Shown here piece by piece: positions 63,056-64,000 of a stretch of DNA of 64,000 bases. A program made the position numbers and the translations under genes. A model generated the notes under the pieces. That model was not told the origin of the DNA and did no database searches. It saw only the letters and a list, made by a program, of their open reading frames with translations. Origin of the DNA: Caulobacteraceae bacterium (lineage in GTDB: Bacteria; Pseudomonadota; Alphaproteobacteria; Caulobacterales; Caulobacteraceae); the NCBI GenBank assembly GCA_947476325.1, contig CANJPZ010000001.1:1-64000 (forward strand). The letters are read 5' to 3'. How positions within the stretch are numbered: the first letter of the stretch is position 1; every line of letters starts with the position of its first letter.

Positions 63056-63777
63056 GCGACCCCCTGATCCTGGCCCTGCCGTCCAAGGGGCGCCTGAAAG
63101 AACAGTGCGAAGCCTGGCTGGAATCGGCCGGCTATCGCCTGGAGACCTCAGGCTCGGGCCGGGGCTACACCGCTGTGCTGAAGGGCGCGCCGGGGATCAC
63201 CGTCCAGTTGCTGTCGGCGGGCAGCATCGCCGCCGCCCTGGACGCCGGCGATGTTCATCTGGGCGTGACCGGCGAGGACCTGTTGCGCGAACGCAGCGAG
63301 GACATCGACGCGCGTGTCATGCTGCTGCGCCCCCTGGGGTTCGGCTCTGCGGATGTGGTGGTCGCCGCGCCCGAAGCCTGGATCGACGTCGACACCATGG
63401 CCGACGTCGACGAGGTGGCGCACGACTATCTGGCCCGCACCGGCGGGCGCCTGCGCGTGGCCACCAAGTACACTATCCTGACCCGGACCTTCTTCGCCGC
63501 CCACGGCGTCGTCGATTACCGGATCGTGCCCTCGGCGGGCGCCACCGAAGGCGCGCCGGCGGCAGGATCGGCGGAGTTGATTGTCGACATCACCACCACC
63601 GGCACGACCCTGACCGCCAACAATCTGAAGATCCTGAAGGATGGTATCATCCTGAAGAGCCAGGCGAATCTGGCTGCCAGCCTGACGGCGATCTGGAGCT
63701 CTGCCCAGAAATCAGGCGCCGCGGCGATTCTCTCAAAAGACGAACAGGCCGGACTGGTCGCGCAATTGGATAGGTAA
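63052..63777 (+). CDS. hisG: ATP phosphoribosyltransferase HisG (short form)
   Basis: HisG catalyses the committed step of histidine synthesis, joining ATP and PRPP. The short form (241 aa) lacks the C-terminal regulatory domain and needs HisZ. ILALPSKGRLKEQCEAWLE, LGVTGEDLLRE and ELIVDITTTGTTLTANNLKIL (PRPP loop) are clear. The ATGA overlap with hisZ ensures matched amounts of the two subunits. A hairpin follows at 63780. Confidence 0.96.
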   Translation: MSDPLILALPSKGRLKEQCEAWLESAGYRLETSGSGRGYTAVLKGAPGITVQLLSAGSIAAALDAGDVHLGVTGEDLLRERSEDIDARVMLLRPLGFGSADVVVAAPEAWIDVDTMADVDEVAHDYLARTGGRLRVATKYTILTRTFFAAHGVVDYRIVPSAGATEGAPAAGSAELIVDITTTGTTLTANNLKILKDGIILKSQANLAASLTAIWSSAQKSGAAAILSKDEQAGLVAQLDR

Positions 63778-63779
63778 GC

Positions 63780-63797
63780 TTGGACGGCGGCGTCCAA
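63780..63797 (+). terminator. Hairpin after hisG
   Basis: TTGGACG-GCGG-CGTCCAA is a perfect 7-bp stem 3 bp beyond the hisG stop. No T-run follows; a weak terminator or processing signal. Confidence 0.45.
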
Positions 63798-63839
63798 ACT
63801 AAGGCCAAAATCGCGGATTTCCCCCGCCTATAAGGCCCT

Positions 63840-63993
63840 TGTGAAGATCAACCGATTGACTCACCCCCCGTTCGAGGGTTCCTTGGCCCCGCGAGAGAGA
63901 CCCGGCCGACAGAGCATGGGATCATCGGCGTTTCGGGGAGGAAACGCCTCTACTTCTTCAGACCCGCCGCGAGTATCCCCCGCGGCGGGTTTG
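63840..63993 (+). ncRNA. Candidate structured small RNA or leader ending in an intrinsic terminator
   Basis: The last 220 bp have no ORF of note. A perfect 8-bp hairpin GGCGTTTC-GGGGAG-GAAACGCC (63927-63948) is followed by a perfect 10-bp hairpin ACCCGCCGCG / CGCGGCGGGT (63962-63990) and TTTG, a good terminator. A TTGACT lies at 63855-63860 and TATAAG near 63829. Two stacked hairpins, the second a terminator, suggest a small RNA or an attenuated leader for a gene beyond the window. The family is unknown. Confidence 0.35.
63961..63993 (+). terminator. Intrinsic terminator at the window end
   Basis: ACCCGCCGCG (63962-63971) and CGCGGCGGGT (63981-63990) form a perfect 10-bp GC-rich stem with a 9-base loop, followed by TTG. 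What it terminates is the segment above or a transcript from hisG. Confidence 0.7.
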
Positions 63994-64000
63994 TCATGTC

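Overview
The window reads as one contiguous chromosomal segment of a GC-rich alphaproteobacterium of the Caulobacterales (Caulobacteraceae-like, genus not resolved). The reasons are: a CIRCE-controlled groESL operon; ruvCAB followed by ybgC-tolQRAB-pal-cpoB; zapA followed by a 6S RNA and the 5-formyl-THF cyclo-ligase gene; serC-sseB-serA with a serC-type leader; hisS-hisZ-hisG with short-form HisG; a GTTC-N7-GTTC type SOS box; and many ATGA, TTGA and GTG start/stop overlaps. I see no insertion sequence, prophage, CRISPR array, rRNA or tRNA gene. The region is almost entirely housekeeping, with small accessory patches.

Layout. 1-2.5 kb: groEL (cut by the window edge), groES, CIRCE, and a small lipoprotein. 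2.5-10.4 kb: two acyl-CoA dehydrogenases (one resembling methylsuccinyl-CoA dehydrogenase of the ethylmalonyl-CoA pathway), a GNAT enzyme, a TSUP permease, tadA, rluB and two related TetR regulators. 10.4-10.9 kb: an apparently regulatory gap with a possible 40-residue ORF. 10.9-19 kb: HIG1-like protein, cobalamin adenosyltransferase, transketolase, DUF4164-zapA, a YHYH protein, 6S RNA, fthC-ymdB, two proteins of unknown function and Ohr. 19-33 kb: yebC, ruvCAB, the Tol-Pal operon, tilS, ftsH, folP, thiD. 33-41 kb: two secreted unknowns, serC-sseB-serA, purA, a degenerate receiver protein and rpoH. 41-47 kb: an orphan PcfJ-like protein and three paralogous secreted esterases flanking a TetR gene. 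47-64 kb: rluD, an EncFtn-like ferritin, hisI, folE, cysS, a NifU-like scaffold, yidD, thrS, a SapC-family protein, a DsbD-type reductase, pgi, hisS-hisZ-hisG and a terminal structured segment that may be a small RNA.

How the genes work together. Envelope integrity (Tol-Pal, ftsH, DsbD), proteostasis (groESL, ftsH, rpoH), DNA repair (ruvCAB with an SOS box over the ruvC start), serine and histidine synthesis, folate and one-carbon metabolism (folP, folE, fthC) and translation (tadA, tilS, rluB, rluD, cysS, thrS, hisS) dominate. The points most worth a second look are the orphan EncFtn-like ferritin, the triplicated esterases with Ala/Pro/Gly-rich insertions, a receiver protein with Glu at the phosphorylation site beside rpoH, the tiny ORF with a diverged second copy, SseB inside the serine operon, and four convergent gene pairs that share a single CTAG as both stop codons.
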